Shown: piece by piece, positions 6,408 to 12,772 of the stretch
Layout: each line of letters starts with the position of its first letter
Position numbering within the stretch: the stretch's first letter is position 1
NCBI GenBank assembly: GCA_003223595.1
Contig: QHVR01000112.1
Location: 1 to 13,849, forward strand
DNA: 13,849 nucleotides
Source of the DNA: Acidobacteriota bacterium
Lineage (GTDB): Bacteria > Acidobacteriota > Terriglobia > Terriglobales > Acidobacteriaceae
Direction: 5' to 3'
Translations under genes and position numbers: made by a program
Notes under the pieces: generated by a model
The model's database searches: none
Told to the model about the DNA's origin: nothing
What the model saw: the letters and a program-made list of their open reading frames with translations, nothing else

Positions 6408-8597
6408 GTGGCCATCTCTCGCAGAAATTTCGTTGTGCGGAGCACCGTTGCCGGAGCAGGCCTGCTTGTGGGCCTCCGGTTCTCGGGACCCATGCTGCTT
6501 TCGCAAGAGTCGGAGAAGGCGAAGAAGAAGGGTCCGGTAAATCCGTTCGATGCTTACATCCACGTGCACCCGGACGGGAACATTTCTCTGATTGTGGCGA
6601 AATCTGAAATGGGGCAAGGAATCAAGACCGGGCTGGCCATGATTCTCGCGGAAGAAGCAGACGTGGATTTCAATGCAGTCAGCGTAGAGCAGGCGGAGAC
6701 GCGGCCGGACATCTACGAGCACATGGGCACGGGCGGCAGCGGCAGCACCATGGAGAATTTCATGCCCCTGCGGCGAGCCGGCGCAAGCGTTCGCGAGTTG
6801 ATGATCACGGCTGCGGCGCAAAAATGGAACGTCCCAAAAACCGAGTGTGAAGCGAAGCAGGCTATCGTCCGGCACACCAAGTCCTCGCGGCACGCGACCT
6901 ACGGCGAACTGGTGGACGCGGCTTCGAAGTTGCCGTTGCCTGATCCAGAGAAAGTTCCGCTCAAAAATGAATCCCAGTTCGACTTGATCGGGCACGCTAC
7001 TCCGCGGGTGGATATTCCATCGAAGGTCAACGGCAGCGCAGGGTTTGGTCTCGATGTGCGCGTTCCTGAAATGGTTTTTGCGGTGGTCGCCCGTTGCCCG
7101 ACGTTTGGCGGCAAGCCGCTGCATTTTGACGCATCCAAAGCCAAGGCAGTGCCCGGAGTACGCGACATCTTCGAAATTCCTGCGCTGGGGAAGGATATGT
7201 ACACTGCGGGCGGAATCGTGGTCGTGGCCGATTCCACCTGGGCTGCTATGAAAGGGCGCGAGGCCTTGCAGATCGATTGGGATCGCGGCCCAGCGGCTTC
7301 GGAATCGAGTGCCATCCTGCGCCAGTCTCTGCGAACTGCGGCGAGCAAACCCGGCAAGCGCATCCGCAATGACGGTAACGTGGATGAGGCTCTGCCATCG
7401 TCGGCCAAGCGAGTTGAGGCGGTCTATGAATTTCCCCACTTGGCGCATGCCACCATGGAGCCGATGAACATTACCGTGCATGCGCGCGCCGGGGAAGCCG
7501 AAGTTTGGGCTCCGACGCAGTCTCCTGATTGGGTGCAGCGAACCGTGGCGAAACTTCTTGATTTGCCGTCGCAAAAGGTGATCGTGCACACGACTCTGCT
7601 GGGAGGAGGTTTCGGGCGTCGCTATATGGCGGATTACCCGGCAGAAGCAGCGCAGATTGCGAAGGTCGTTGGCAAGCCCGTGCAATTGGTGTGGAGCCGG
7701 GAGGATGACATGACTCACGACTTCTATCGTCCTGCGGCATGCCATCGGATGCGCGGTGCGGTGAATCAAGCCGGACATCCGCTGCTCTGGTCTCACACCA
7801 TCACCTCGACCTCCATTGGAGCTTTCTGGGGTTCGCCTGACAAATTGGAAGAATCCGAAGTCGGCGGAGCGAAGCAGATGCCCTACACCATTCGCAACGT
7901 GCGATTGGAATACTCTGCGGTACCCAGTTCGGTGCCACCATTATGGTGGCGGTCGGTCGAACACTCTTTCAATGGTTTTGCGGTGGAATGTTTTATCGAC
8001 GAACTTGCGGCGGCTGCCGGAAGAGATCCGGTTGAGTTCCGCAGGGGACTTCTGGTGAAGCCGGCAAACTGGAAGCCCAAAGATGAAGACGATCCGGATC
8101 CTGCCCGTTTGCGCGGCGTGCTCGACTTGGCCGCAGAAAAAGTCGGCTGGTCAAAACCGCTGCCCAAGGGCAAAGGCCGCGGCATCGCTTCTTATCATTC
8201 GTTCGGAAGCTACATCGCGGAAGCGGCAGAGGTGACGGTCACCGGTAAAGATTTTAAGATCGATCGCATCATTGCCGCCATTGATTGCGGACAAGTCGTA
8301 AATCCCGAGTCGGTGCGGGCACAGGCTGAGAGTGCGATCATCTATGGACTGAGTGCCGCCTTGAAAAACGAGATCACGATCAAGGATGGAGCGGTGGAGC
8401 AGTCGAACTTCGATGGCTATGATCCGATCCGGATCGATGAAGCTCCGCCTATCGAAGTGCACATCCTGAAAAGCAAAGAAGATCCGGGAGGCATGGGTGA
8501 GCCCGCGCTTCCACCCGCGGCTCCTGCGGTGGCGAATGCAATCTTTGCGGCCTCGGGGCAGAGATTGAGGAGGCTGCCGTTTCAGTTGAAGACGTAA
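6408..8597 (+). CDS. iorB: Molybdopterin-binding large subunit of an IorAB-type oxidoreductase, Tat-exported
   Basis: A 729-aa catalytic subunit that binds the molybdenum-pterin cofactor and hydroxylates the substrate. It starts with GTG, supported by GGGGAAGGAG at 6391-6400, seven nt upstream. The N-terminus is a twin-arginine signal (SRRNFVV, residues 4-10, then a hydrophobic AGAGLLVGLRF), so the mature enzyme acts in the periplasm. Family motifs are intact: MGQGIKTG near the start, GGGFGRR (399-405) at the cofactor site, and the C-terminal GGMGEPALPPAAPAVANA block. In that block E698 matches the catalytic Glu of the family. The order and size match the two-subunit isoquinoline 1-oxidoreductase/aldehyde oxidase group, which lacks the FAD subunit; electrons are then thought to go to a cytochrome. 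No FAD-subunit, cytochrome or XdhC/MocA-type maturation gene lies nearby. The substrate is unknown. Confidence 0.9.
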   Translation: MAISRRNFVVRSTVAGAGLLVGLRFSGPMLLSQESEKAKKKGPVNPFDAYIHVHPDGNISLIVAKSEMGQGIKTGLAMILAEEADVDFNAVSVEQAETRPDIYEHMGTGGSGSTMENFMPLRRAGASVRELMITAAAQKWNVPKTECEAKQAIVRHTKSSRHATYGELVDAASKLPLPDPEKVPLKNESQFDLIGHATPRVDIPSKVNGSAGFGLDVRVPEMVFAVVARCPTFGGKPLHFDASKAKAVPGVRDIFEIPALGKDMYTAGGIVVVADSTWAAMKGREALQIDWDRGPAASESSAILRQSLRTAASKPGKRIRNDGNVDEALPSSAKRVEAVYEFPHLAHATMEPMNITVHARAGEAEVWAPTQSPDWVQRTVAKLLDLPSQKVIVHTTLLGGGFGRRYMADYPAEAAQIAKVVGKPVQLVWSREDDMTHDFYRPAACHRMRGAVNQAGHPLLWSHTITSTSIGAFWGSPDKLEESEVGGAKQMPYTIRNVRLEYSAVPSSVPPLWWRSVEHSFNGFAVECFIDELAAAAGRDPVEFRRGLLVKPANWKPKDEDDPDPARLRGVLDLAAEKVGWSKPLPKGKGRGIASYHSFGSYIAEAAEVTVTGKDFKIDRIIAAIDCGQVVNPESVRAQAESAIIYGLSAALKNEITIKDGAVEQSNFDGYDPIRIDEAPPIEVHILKSKEDPGGMGEPALPPAAPAVANAIFAASGQRLRRLPFQLKT

Positions 8598-8601
8598 GGG
8601 A

Positions 8602-8620
8602 GGCTGAAGCCCTGTCAGCC
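8602..8620 (+). terminator. small hairpin just after the iorB stop codon
   Basis: GGCTGA (8602-8607) pairs with TCAGCC (8615-8620) around a 7-nt loop, starting five nt after the stop. The stem is short and no U-run follows, so it may only protect or process the mRNA end. Confidence 0.3.
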
Positions 8621-8748
8621 CTAACTTAGCGACGGTTTCCGGTTTGCGCGTCATTCAGGAGTTCTGAAACTGATTCACGCATCCCCGGCTTATCAGTAAT
8701 GATTTCCAAGCATGCCTTTGCCGGCACTTCTCCGAGAAGGACTACAAG

Positions 8749-9351
8749 ATGCGGAAAGGGTTTACGAGGAAACCACAAGGGGACGAGCCCGCGAAGCCGG
8801 CCAAGAACTACATAACGCCGAGCGGACTGCAGCGCCTCAAAGATGAGCACCGGTTTCTGCTCACCAGGGAACGCCCGGCGGTGGCAGAGGTGGTGGCGTG
8901 GGCTGCCAGCAACGGCGATCGCAGCGACAACGCCGACTATCGGTACGGCAAGCGGCGGCTGCGGCAGATCGATGGGCGCATTCGCTTTCTCACGAAGCGA
9001 ATCGAAGCTGCGGAAGTGGTGGACCCGGAAGCTCCAAGATCGGGACCGGCACAGACGAGGGCATTCTTCGGAGCGACGGTGCGCTATGCCAATGGCGCGG
9101 GAGCGGAGCGAGTGGTGAGCATCGTCGGCACCGACGAGGTCGATCTCAACCGCAACCACATCAGTTGGGTTTCACCTCTGGGGCGCGCGTTGATGAAATC
9201 GGCGGCGGGCGACAGCGTAGTTCTCGAAGCGCCGGGCGGCACAGAATACCTGACCGTGCTGGAAGTCTGTTACGAGCGCATTTCTGTGGAACCCTTCCGT
9301 GAACCACCTGGATCCGAGGCCTCGGGAAAGGGACTCACTCGCCGACGCTAA
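8749..9351 (+). CDS. greB: GreB-type transcript cleavage factor
   Basis: A 200-aa Gre factor that enters the RNA polymerase secondary channel and stimulates cleavage of backtracked RNA. The N-terminal coiled-coil (about 21-95) begins NYITPSGLQRLKDE and carries the tip GDRSDNADYRYGKRRLRQID (56-75), then FLTKRIEAAEVVDP. This order is GreB-like rather than GreA-like. The C-terminal FKBP-like domain (about 105-185) includes GATVRYANG and ISWVSPLGRALMKSAAGD. The first catalytic acid is D57. The second, usually Glu in the GDxSENAEY motif, is Asp (D60). A basic, Lys/Pro-rich N-terminal extension (about 1-19) and a basic tail (LTRRR) are present. GAGAAGGA at 8734-8741, seven nt before the ATG, supports the start. 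It is monocistronic and converges on dapB. Confidence 0.92.
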   Translation: MRKGFTRKPQGDEPAKPAKNYITPSGLQRLKDEHRFLLTRERPAVAEVVAWAASNGDRSDNADYRYGKRRLRQIDGRIRFLTKRIEAAEVVDPEAPRSGPAQTRAFFGATVRYANGAGAERVVSIVGTDEVDLNRNHISWVSPLGRALMKSAAGDSVVLEAPGGTEYLTVLEVCYERISVEPFREPPGSEASGKGLTRRR

Positions 9352-9358
9352 TCTACCT

Positions 9359-9382
9359 GACGAAGAACAGACGAACTTCGTC
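9359..9382. terminator. hairpin between convergent greB and dapB
   Basis: GACGAAG (9359-9365) pairs perfectly with CTTCGTC (9376-9382) around a 10-nt loop. It fills the 32-nt gap between the greB stop (TAA ending at 9351) and the dapB stop (TAG read from 9386), so it is placed to end transcription from both sides. No clear U-tract is present on either strand. Confidence 0.4.
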
Positions 9383-9383
9383 G

Positions 9384-10070
9384 CTATAGCTCGCGCCAGA
9401 TATCTTTGAATTCGTAGAAACCTTTTTTGCCGGAGAGCCATTCGGCGGCCAGCACCGCGCCTTCGGCGAAACCTCGGCGGGATTTTGCGTCGTGGCAGAG
9501 ATATATACGGTCGGCTTTGGACTCCAGCACGATCTCGTGCAGGCCTACGACTTCTCCCTCGCGAAAGGAAGTGATTTCCACGTCCTGCTGGGTGCCGCTG
9601 GTTTCACGAAGAATGTTCTGCATGACAATGGCGGTGCCGGAAGGAGCGTCCTTCTTGTGGACGTGGTGGCGTTCGAAAATTTGTCCGGAATAGTCGTGCC
9701 GCAGCGCTGCGGCTGCGGCTCGGGTGATTTCCAAAAAGACATTTACGCCTACTGAGAAATTGGCCGCATAGAGGAGGCCGGTATCGTGCTGCTTCACCAG
9801 TTCGCGCACGCGATCCATCTCGTTGTACCAACCTGTCGTGCCTACCACCATGTTCTTGCCGGCCTTCACGCAAGCTTCGATGTTTTGCAGGACACAATGA
9901 GGAGCGGTGAAATCCAGTACTACGTCGATTTCCCGCAGTTTTTCCGGATCGACTGCAGCGCCGTTGAGGTTGTCTCGTGAACTCGCAACTCGCAGATGAT
10001 GTTTCCGCTCGGCCGCCACTTCGGCTACTTGCGAGCCTGTTTTTCCACGGCCGAGAACGAGAAGATTCAT
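9384..10070 (-). CDS. dapB: 4-hydroxy-tetrahydrodipicolinate reductase
   Basis: A 228-aa enzyme that reduces hydroxy-tetrahydrodipicolinate with NAD(P)H in the diaminopimelate/lysine pathway, in the cytoplasm. The N-terminal Rossmann motif is GRGKTG (7-12), like the GYGKMG of short-form DapB rather than the GAxGRMG of E. coli. DFTAP (53-57) and VVGTTGW (75-81) follow. The active-site block HHVHKKDAPSGTA (135-147) supplies catalytic H135 and K139, equivalent to E. coli H159 and K163. It is shorter than the E. coli enzyme (273 aa), a length I take as the short form rather than a truncation. The frame stays open upstream to 10238, but MNLLVLG at 10070 is the natural start. It has a ribosome site CGAGGT, with GAGG (10082-10079) eight nt before the ATG. 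It lies in the same orientation as lysC and asd but is separated from them by two opposite-strand genes. Confidence 0.93.
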   Translation of the reverse strand: MNLLVLGRGKTGSQVAEVAAERKHHLRVASSRDNLNGAAVDPEKLREIDVVLDFTAPHCVLQNIEACVKAGKNMVVGTTGWYNEMDRVRELVKQHDTGLLYAANFSVGVNVFLEITRAAAAALRHDYSGQIFERHHVHKKDAPSGTAIVMQNILRETSGTQQDVEITSFREGEVVGLHEIVLESKADRIYLCHDAKSRRGFAEGAVLAAEWLSGKKGFYEFKDIWREL

Positions 10071-10078
10071 TCTTGCTA

Positions 10079-10083
10079 CCTCG
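10079..10083 (-). promoter_or_regulatory. ribosome binding site that sets the dapB start
   Basis: CGAGG on the minus strand, eight nt before the ATG at 10070, selects that codon over the in-frame ATG at 10238. Confidence 0.55.
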
Positions 10084-10088
10084 AATGA

Positions 10089-10123
10089 TTTAACCACAGC
10101 GAACACGAAGGAGCACAGAGGGA
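10089..10123. repeat. degenerate ACCACAG/CACAGAGG repeat in the dapB upstream gap
   Basis: The stretch starts TTTAACCACAGCGAACACGA and ends GCACAGAGGGA. It shows three imperfect CACAG-like units spaced about 9-10 nt apart. It resembles the TTTAACCACAGAG...CACAGAGG sequences that I recall as scattered through intergenic DNA of many bacteria. It lies in the dapB leader/promoter area. Assignment to a repeat family is from memory and unverified. Confidence 0.35.
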
Positions 10124-10249
10124 GGCTTACCGTGAATACCGGATTGCTTCCACGTTCACTTGCGAGATTCGCCCGCGCTTTGCACAGTTCTGTGACTTGC
10201 ATGATGTGACAACACCGGTCATTTTGTCCGCATCCCATAGCAGCGCCGC

Positions 10250-10258
10250 GGAGGAGGG
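10250..10258 (+). promoter_or_regulatory. strong ribosome binding site of the first gene of the tandem pair
   Basis: GGAGGAGGG ends three nt before the ATG at 10262, and its GGAGG core is seven nt away. This suggests efficient translation. No convincing promoter hexamer pair was found in the 191-nt gap (10071-10261) that this gene shares with dapB. Confidence 0.55.
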
Positions 10259-10261
10259 TTC

Positions 10262-10825
10262 ATGGATCAGAACCAGGTAGCAATATTAGTCGTGGTCGTG
10301 GTCATTGCGATCATCGTGGTGGCGGCAATCGGGTATGTCAGCTCACGGAAGCGCCGCAGCCGGAAATTGCGCGAGCACTTTGGCCCCGAGTACGAACGGG
10401 TGCTGAAGCAGGAAGGCGACCCGCGGAAAGCCGAGGGAGTCCTGGAATTCCGCGAGAAGCGAAGAGACAAATTCAAGATACGCTCGTTGTCGGCGGCCGA
10501 CCGGCAAAGCTTCAACACGCGCTGGAGAGAAGTGCAGGCGCGCTTTGTGGATGATCCGCGGGGAGCTGTCACGGTGGCCGATAGCCTGGTGACCGATGTC
10601 ATGCAGGCGCGCGGATATCCAATCGGAGAGTTCGATGAGCGAGCTGCCGACCTATCCGTGGACTATCCCACGATCGTGGACAACTACCGGGCGGGACACG
10701 AGATTGCCCTGCGACACAGCTCGGGCCAAGCCAGTACTGAGGACTTGCGCCAAGCCATGATGCATTACCGCGTCTTGTTCGAGGAATTGCTCGGAGAAGA
10801 CAAACCGTACAGGAAGGGAGCATAG
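10262..10825 (+). CDS. Single-pass membrane protein of unknown function (first of a related tandem pair)
   Basis: A 187-aa protein. Residues about 6-27 form a Val/Ile-rich transmembrane helix (VAILVVVVVIAIIVVAA), followed at once by a basic cluster (RKRRSRKLR), so the rest should be cytoplasmic. A conserved-looking segment follows (REHFGPEYERVLKQEGDPRKAE, then a charged helix and FKIRSLSAADRQSFNTRWREVQARFVDDP). The tail reads GAVTVADSLVTDVMQARGYP, then LSVDYPTIVDNYRAGHEI and STEDLRQAMMHYRVLFEELL. I recall this architecture as a widespread hypothetical membrane protein family with no known role. Charged helices suggest a coiled-coil or a protein-binding surface. The second gene begins two nt after this stop and repeats the RW...FVD...STEDLR module, so the two are probably cotranscribed and functionally linked. 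Confidence 0.8.
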   Translation: MDQNQVAILVVVVVIAIIVVAAIGYVSSRKRRSRKLREHFGPEYERVLKQEGDPRKAEGVLEFREKRRDKFKIRSLSAADRQSFNTRWREVQARFVDDPRGAVTVADSLVTDVMQARGYPIGEFDERAADLSVDYPTIVDNYRAGHEIALRHSSGQASTEDLRQAMMHYRVLFEELLGEDKPYRKGA

Positions 10826-10827
10826 AG

Positions 10828-11250
10828 ATGGCACAGCCGTTGAGAAAAGATGAGGCGCAGTTCGATAACGAGGAAATCACTACTGCCGATCTGGCGCAGG
10901 GCAAGCGTCCGGCAAACACACAGGAAATGCGGCCCCAGCCCGCCACTATGAGTGGGGGGCGAGCAGAGCAAGCCGACGGCAGCACGCAGCTGTTTCCGTC
11001 CAACGAGTTGCAGGATCTCAGAACACGCTGGAAAGACATTCAGACCGGGTTCGTGGATGAGCCGCGCAAGGCCGTGGAGCAGGCCGATGGCCTGGTTGCG
11101 TCCGCAATGAAGCGGCTGGCCGAGGTGTTTGCGCAGGAGCGGTCTGGTTTGGAGCAGCAGTGGGATCGCGGCGACAACGTGTCTACCGAGGATTTGCGCG
11201 TGGCGCTGCAGCGCTACCGGTCGTTCTTTGACCGGCTGTTGTCGGTCTAA
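10828..11250 (+). CDS. Soluble protein of unknown function, related to the C-terminal half of its upstream neighbour
   Basis: A 140-aa protein with no membrane segment or signal. The first 55 residues are polar, Gln/Pro/Ala-rich and probably disordered. From about residue 59 it reads ELQDLRTRWKDIQTGFVDEP, then AVEQADGLVASAMKRLAEVF, then STEDLRVALQRYRSFFDRLL. This aligns by eye with the neighbour's RWREVQARFVDDP, GAVTVADSLVTDVMQARG and STEDLRQAMMHYRVLFEELL. It lacks the neighbour's membrane anchor and its LSVDYPTIVDNYRAGHEI insert. The likely origin is a duplication followed by loss of the N-terminal part. The start is supported by AGGAAGGGAG at 10811-10820 and a 2-nt gap to the upstream stop. 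It may form a complex with, or regulate, the membrane partner; this is inference. Confidence 0.78.
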   Translation: MAQPLRKDEAQFDNEEITTADLAQGKRPANTQEMRPQPATMSGGRAEQADGSTQLFPSNELQDLRTRWKDIQTGFVDEPRKAVEQADGLVASAMKRLAEVFAQERSGLEQQWDRGDNVSTEDLRVALQRYRSFFDRLLSV

Positions 11251-11259
11251 TTTCTGAGC

Positions 11260-11291
11260 ACGTAGGGCGGACCCATTGGTCCGCCCTGCGT
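11260..11291. repeat. GTAG-headed REP-like hairpin between convergent genes
   Basis: AGGGCGGACC (11264-11273) pairs perfectly with GGTCCGCCCT (11278-11287) around a CATT loop. Four more pairs (ACGT with GCGT, one a G-U wobble) extend the stem to 14 bp. The foot contains GTAG, as in the 3892-3925 hairpin. It lies ten nt after the plus-strand stop and 20 nt past the lysC stop, so it can end both transcripts. However, the run of seven A at 11293-11299 gives U only upstream of the hairpin in the lysC transcript and A downstream in the plus transcript, so it is not a canonical intrinsic terminator in either direction. Confidence 0.6.
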
Positions 11292-11310
11292 CAAAAAAAG
11301 GAAATCGTGT

Positions 11311-12684
11311 TCAGGCGAACACTTCGGCGTCCAATTCCGCGAAAAAGGTTCGGTGCAGGCGCTGGATTACTTCCGGGACTTCGTCTTCCTCGATAACAAA
11401 GGTGAGATTAATCTCCGAGGCCCCCTGGGAAATCATGCGGATCTTTTTGTCAGCGAGTTCCCGGAACACCAGGGCTGCGATGCCCGGAGTCTCACGCAGA
11501 TTCTCCCCCACCAGGCATACGATGGCTTTGCGGCCTTCATACTTCACGTCCGCCAGCTTGGCCAGATCTGCGGCCAAAGCGGGGATTGCCTGATTCGAAT
11601 CGACCGTCAGCGAAACACTAACTTCAGATGTGGAAACCACGTCGACTGCGACCTGGTGACGATCGAAGGCTTCGAAGATTGATTTCAGGAATCCATGGGC
11701 CAAGAGCATGCGTGGGGCGGCAACATCCACAATCGTGATGCGCTTTTTGGCCGCGATTGCCTTGAAAATGTTTTTACTATGCGGCGCGCGGGTGGTGATG
11801 CGGGTGCCCTCGCAGCCGGGATTGCGCGAGTTCAGCACATACACCGGGATATTCTTCTGAATCGCAGGCAGCACGGTTGCCGGATGAAGCACCTTGGCAC
11901 CAAAGTAGGCGAGTTCGGCGGCTTCATCGAAGCTGATGACCTTGATGCGACGCGCGTCGGGGCAGACGCGCGGGTCGGTCGTGAGAATGCCGTCAACATC
12001 GGTCCAGATCTCGATGCGTTCCGCGCCCAAGCCCGCGCCGAAGATGGCGGCGGAAAAGTCTGAGCCGCCCCGGCCGATCGTAGTCGTGATTCCGGAACGA
12101 TTGGAGCCAATGAATCCGCCCATCACGGGGACTTGTCCGGCGCTCAACAGCGGTTCAACTCTTTCTTTCAGCCGCAGATTCGTTTCTTCATATTGCGGCA
12201 CCGCTTGCATGTAAGCGTTGTCCGTGACCAGGACGTCGCGAGAATCAACGTGGATGCCTTTGAGCCCCCGGGCTTCGAATGCGGCGGCCACAATTTTGCT
12301 GGAGAGCATTTCGCCGTACGCGGCGACGTTGTCAGTGGTGCGCGGCGTGATTTCGCCGACCGCAGAGATGCCGCGCAGCAGTTCGTCAAGATTTTCGAAA
12401 TCCGAGCCCAATTCGGAGTGGAATTCAGTGAAGCGAGCCGTCCCTAGCAGTTCGCTGGCGCAGTTGTAATGGCGTTCCTGCAACGACCGGCAAAGCTTTA
12501 GCGCAGTTTTGCGCTCGCCATTGCCTGCGGCCTTGGCCATGGTGAGCAGCGTGTCGGTCACTTTGGCCATGGCGCTGACTACGACCACTGGCTGCTGAGA
12601 TTGGCGGCCCTGCACGATCGCGGCTACGCGGTCGATGGCTTTGGCATCTTCGACGGAGGTGCCGCCGAACTTCATCACAATCAT
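11311..12684 (-). CDS. lysC: Aspartate kinase, lysine-sensitive LysC type
   Basis: A 457-aa cytoplasmic enzyme that phosphorylates aspartate, the committed first step to lysine, diaminopimelate, threonine and methionine. The kinase part shows KFGGTS (5-10), TTDN near 116-119, TTIGRGGSD (201-209), TDVDGILTTDPR (228-239) and FGAKVLHPAT (261-270). Two ACT domains follow, at about 315-375 (with VDVVSTSEVSVSLTVD) and 385-450 (with ASEINLTFVI). These features match the single-chain E. coli LysC group more than the alpha/beta-type enzymes, so feedback inhibition by lysine is expected but not proven. GGAG (12696-12693), eight nt before the ATG at 12684, supports the start; an in-frame ATG at 12675 is the alternative. 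It lies 88 nt downstream of asd in the same direction and probably shares its transcript. Confidence 0.95.
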   Translation of the reverse strand: MIVMKFGGTSVEDAKAIDRVAAIVQGRQSQQPVVVVSAMAKVTDTLLTMAKAAGNGERKTALKLCRSLQERHYNCASELLGTARFTEFHSELGSDFENLDELLRGISAVGEITPRTTDNVAAYGEMLSSKIVAAAFEARGLKGIHVDSRDVLVTDNAYMQAVPQYEETNLRLKERVEPLLSAGQVPVMGGFIGSNRSGITTTIGRGGSDFSAAIFGAGLGAERIEIWTDVDGILTTDPRVCPDARRIKVISFDEAAELAYFGAKVLHPATVLPAIQKNIPVYVLNSRNPGCEGTRITTRAPHSKNIFKAIAAKKRITIVDVAAPRMLLAHGFLKSIFEAFDRHQVAVDVVSTSEVSVSLTVDSNQAIPALAADLAKLADVKYEGRKAIVCLVGENLRETPGIAALVFRELADKKIRMISQGASEINLTFVIEEDEVPEVIQRLHRTFFAELDAEVFA

Positions 12685-12772
12685 CGGCGGGGCTCCGAGT
12701 GGAAGCTCTCGATTAGGTCACGAGCGACGCGAGCCCCGCGCCCTGTGAGTCGCGCGGATGGTGCGCTATCGT

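Noticed and set aside
6357..7796. 479-aa open frame on the minus strand opposite the iorB gene
   Set aside because: It lies fully antisense to a gene with intact family motifs, its product is rich in His/Arg with no recognisable domain, and long antisense frames are common in GC-rich coding DNA.
10071..10238. In-frame N-terminal extension of dapB
   Set aside because: DapB proteins start directly at the Rossmann strand; MNLLVLG at 10070 has a ribosome site, and the extension runs through repeat-like intergenic DNA.
12685..12772. Possible regulatory leader (lysine riboswitch or attenuator) between asd and lysC
   Set aside because: The 88-nt gap is too short for a lysine riboswitch, and no strong stem followed by a U-tract was seen.
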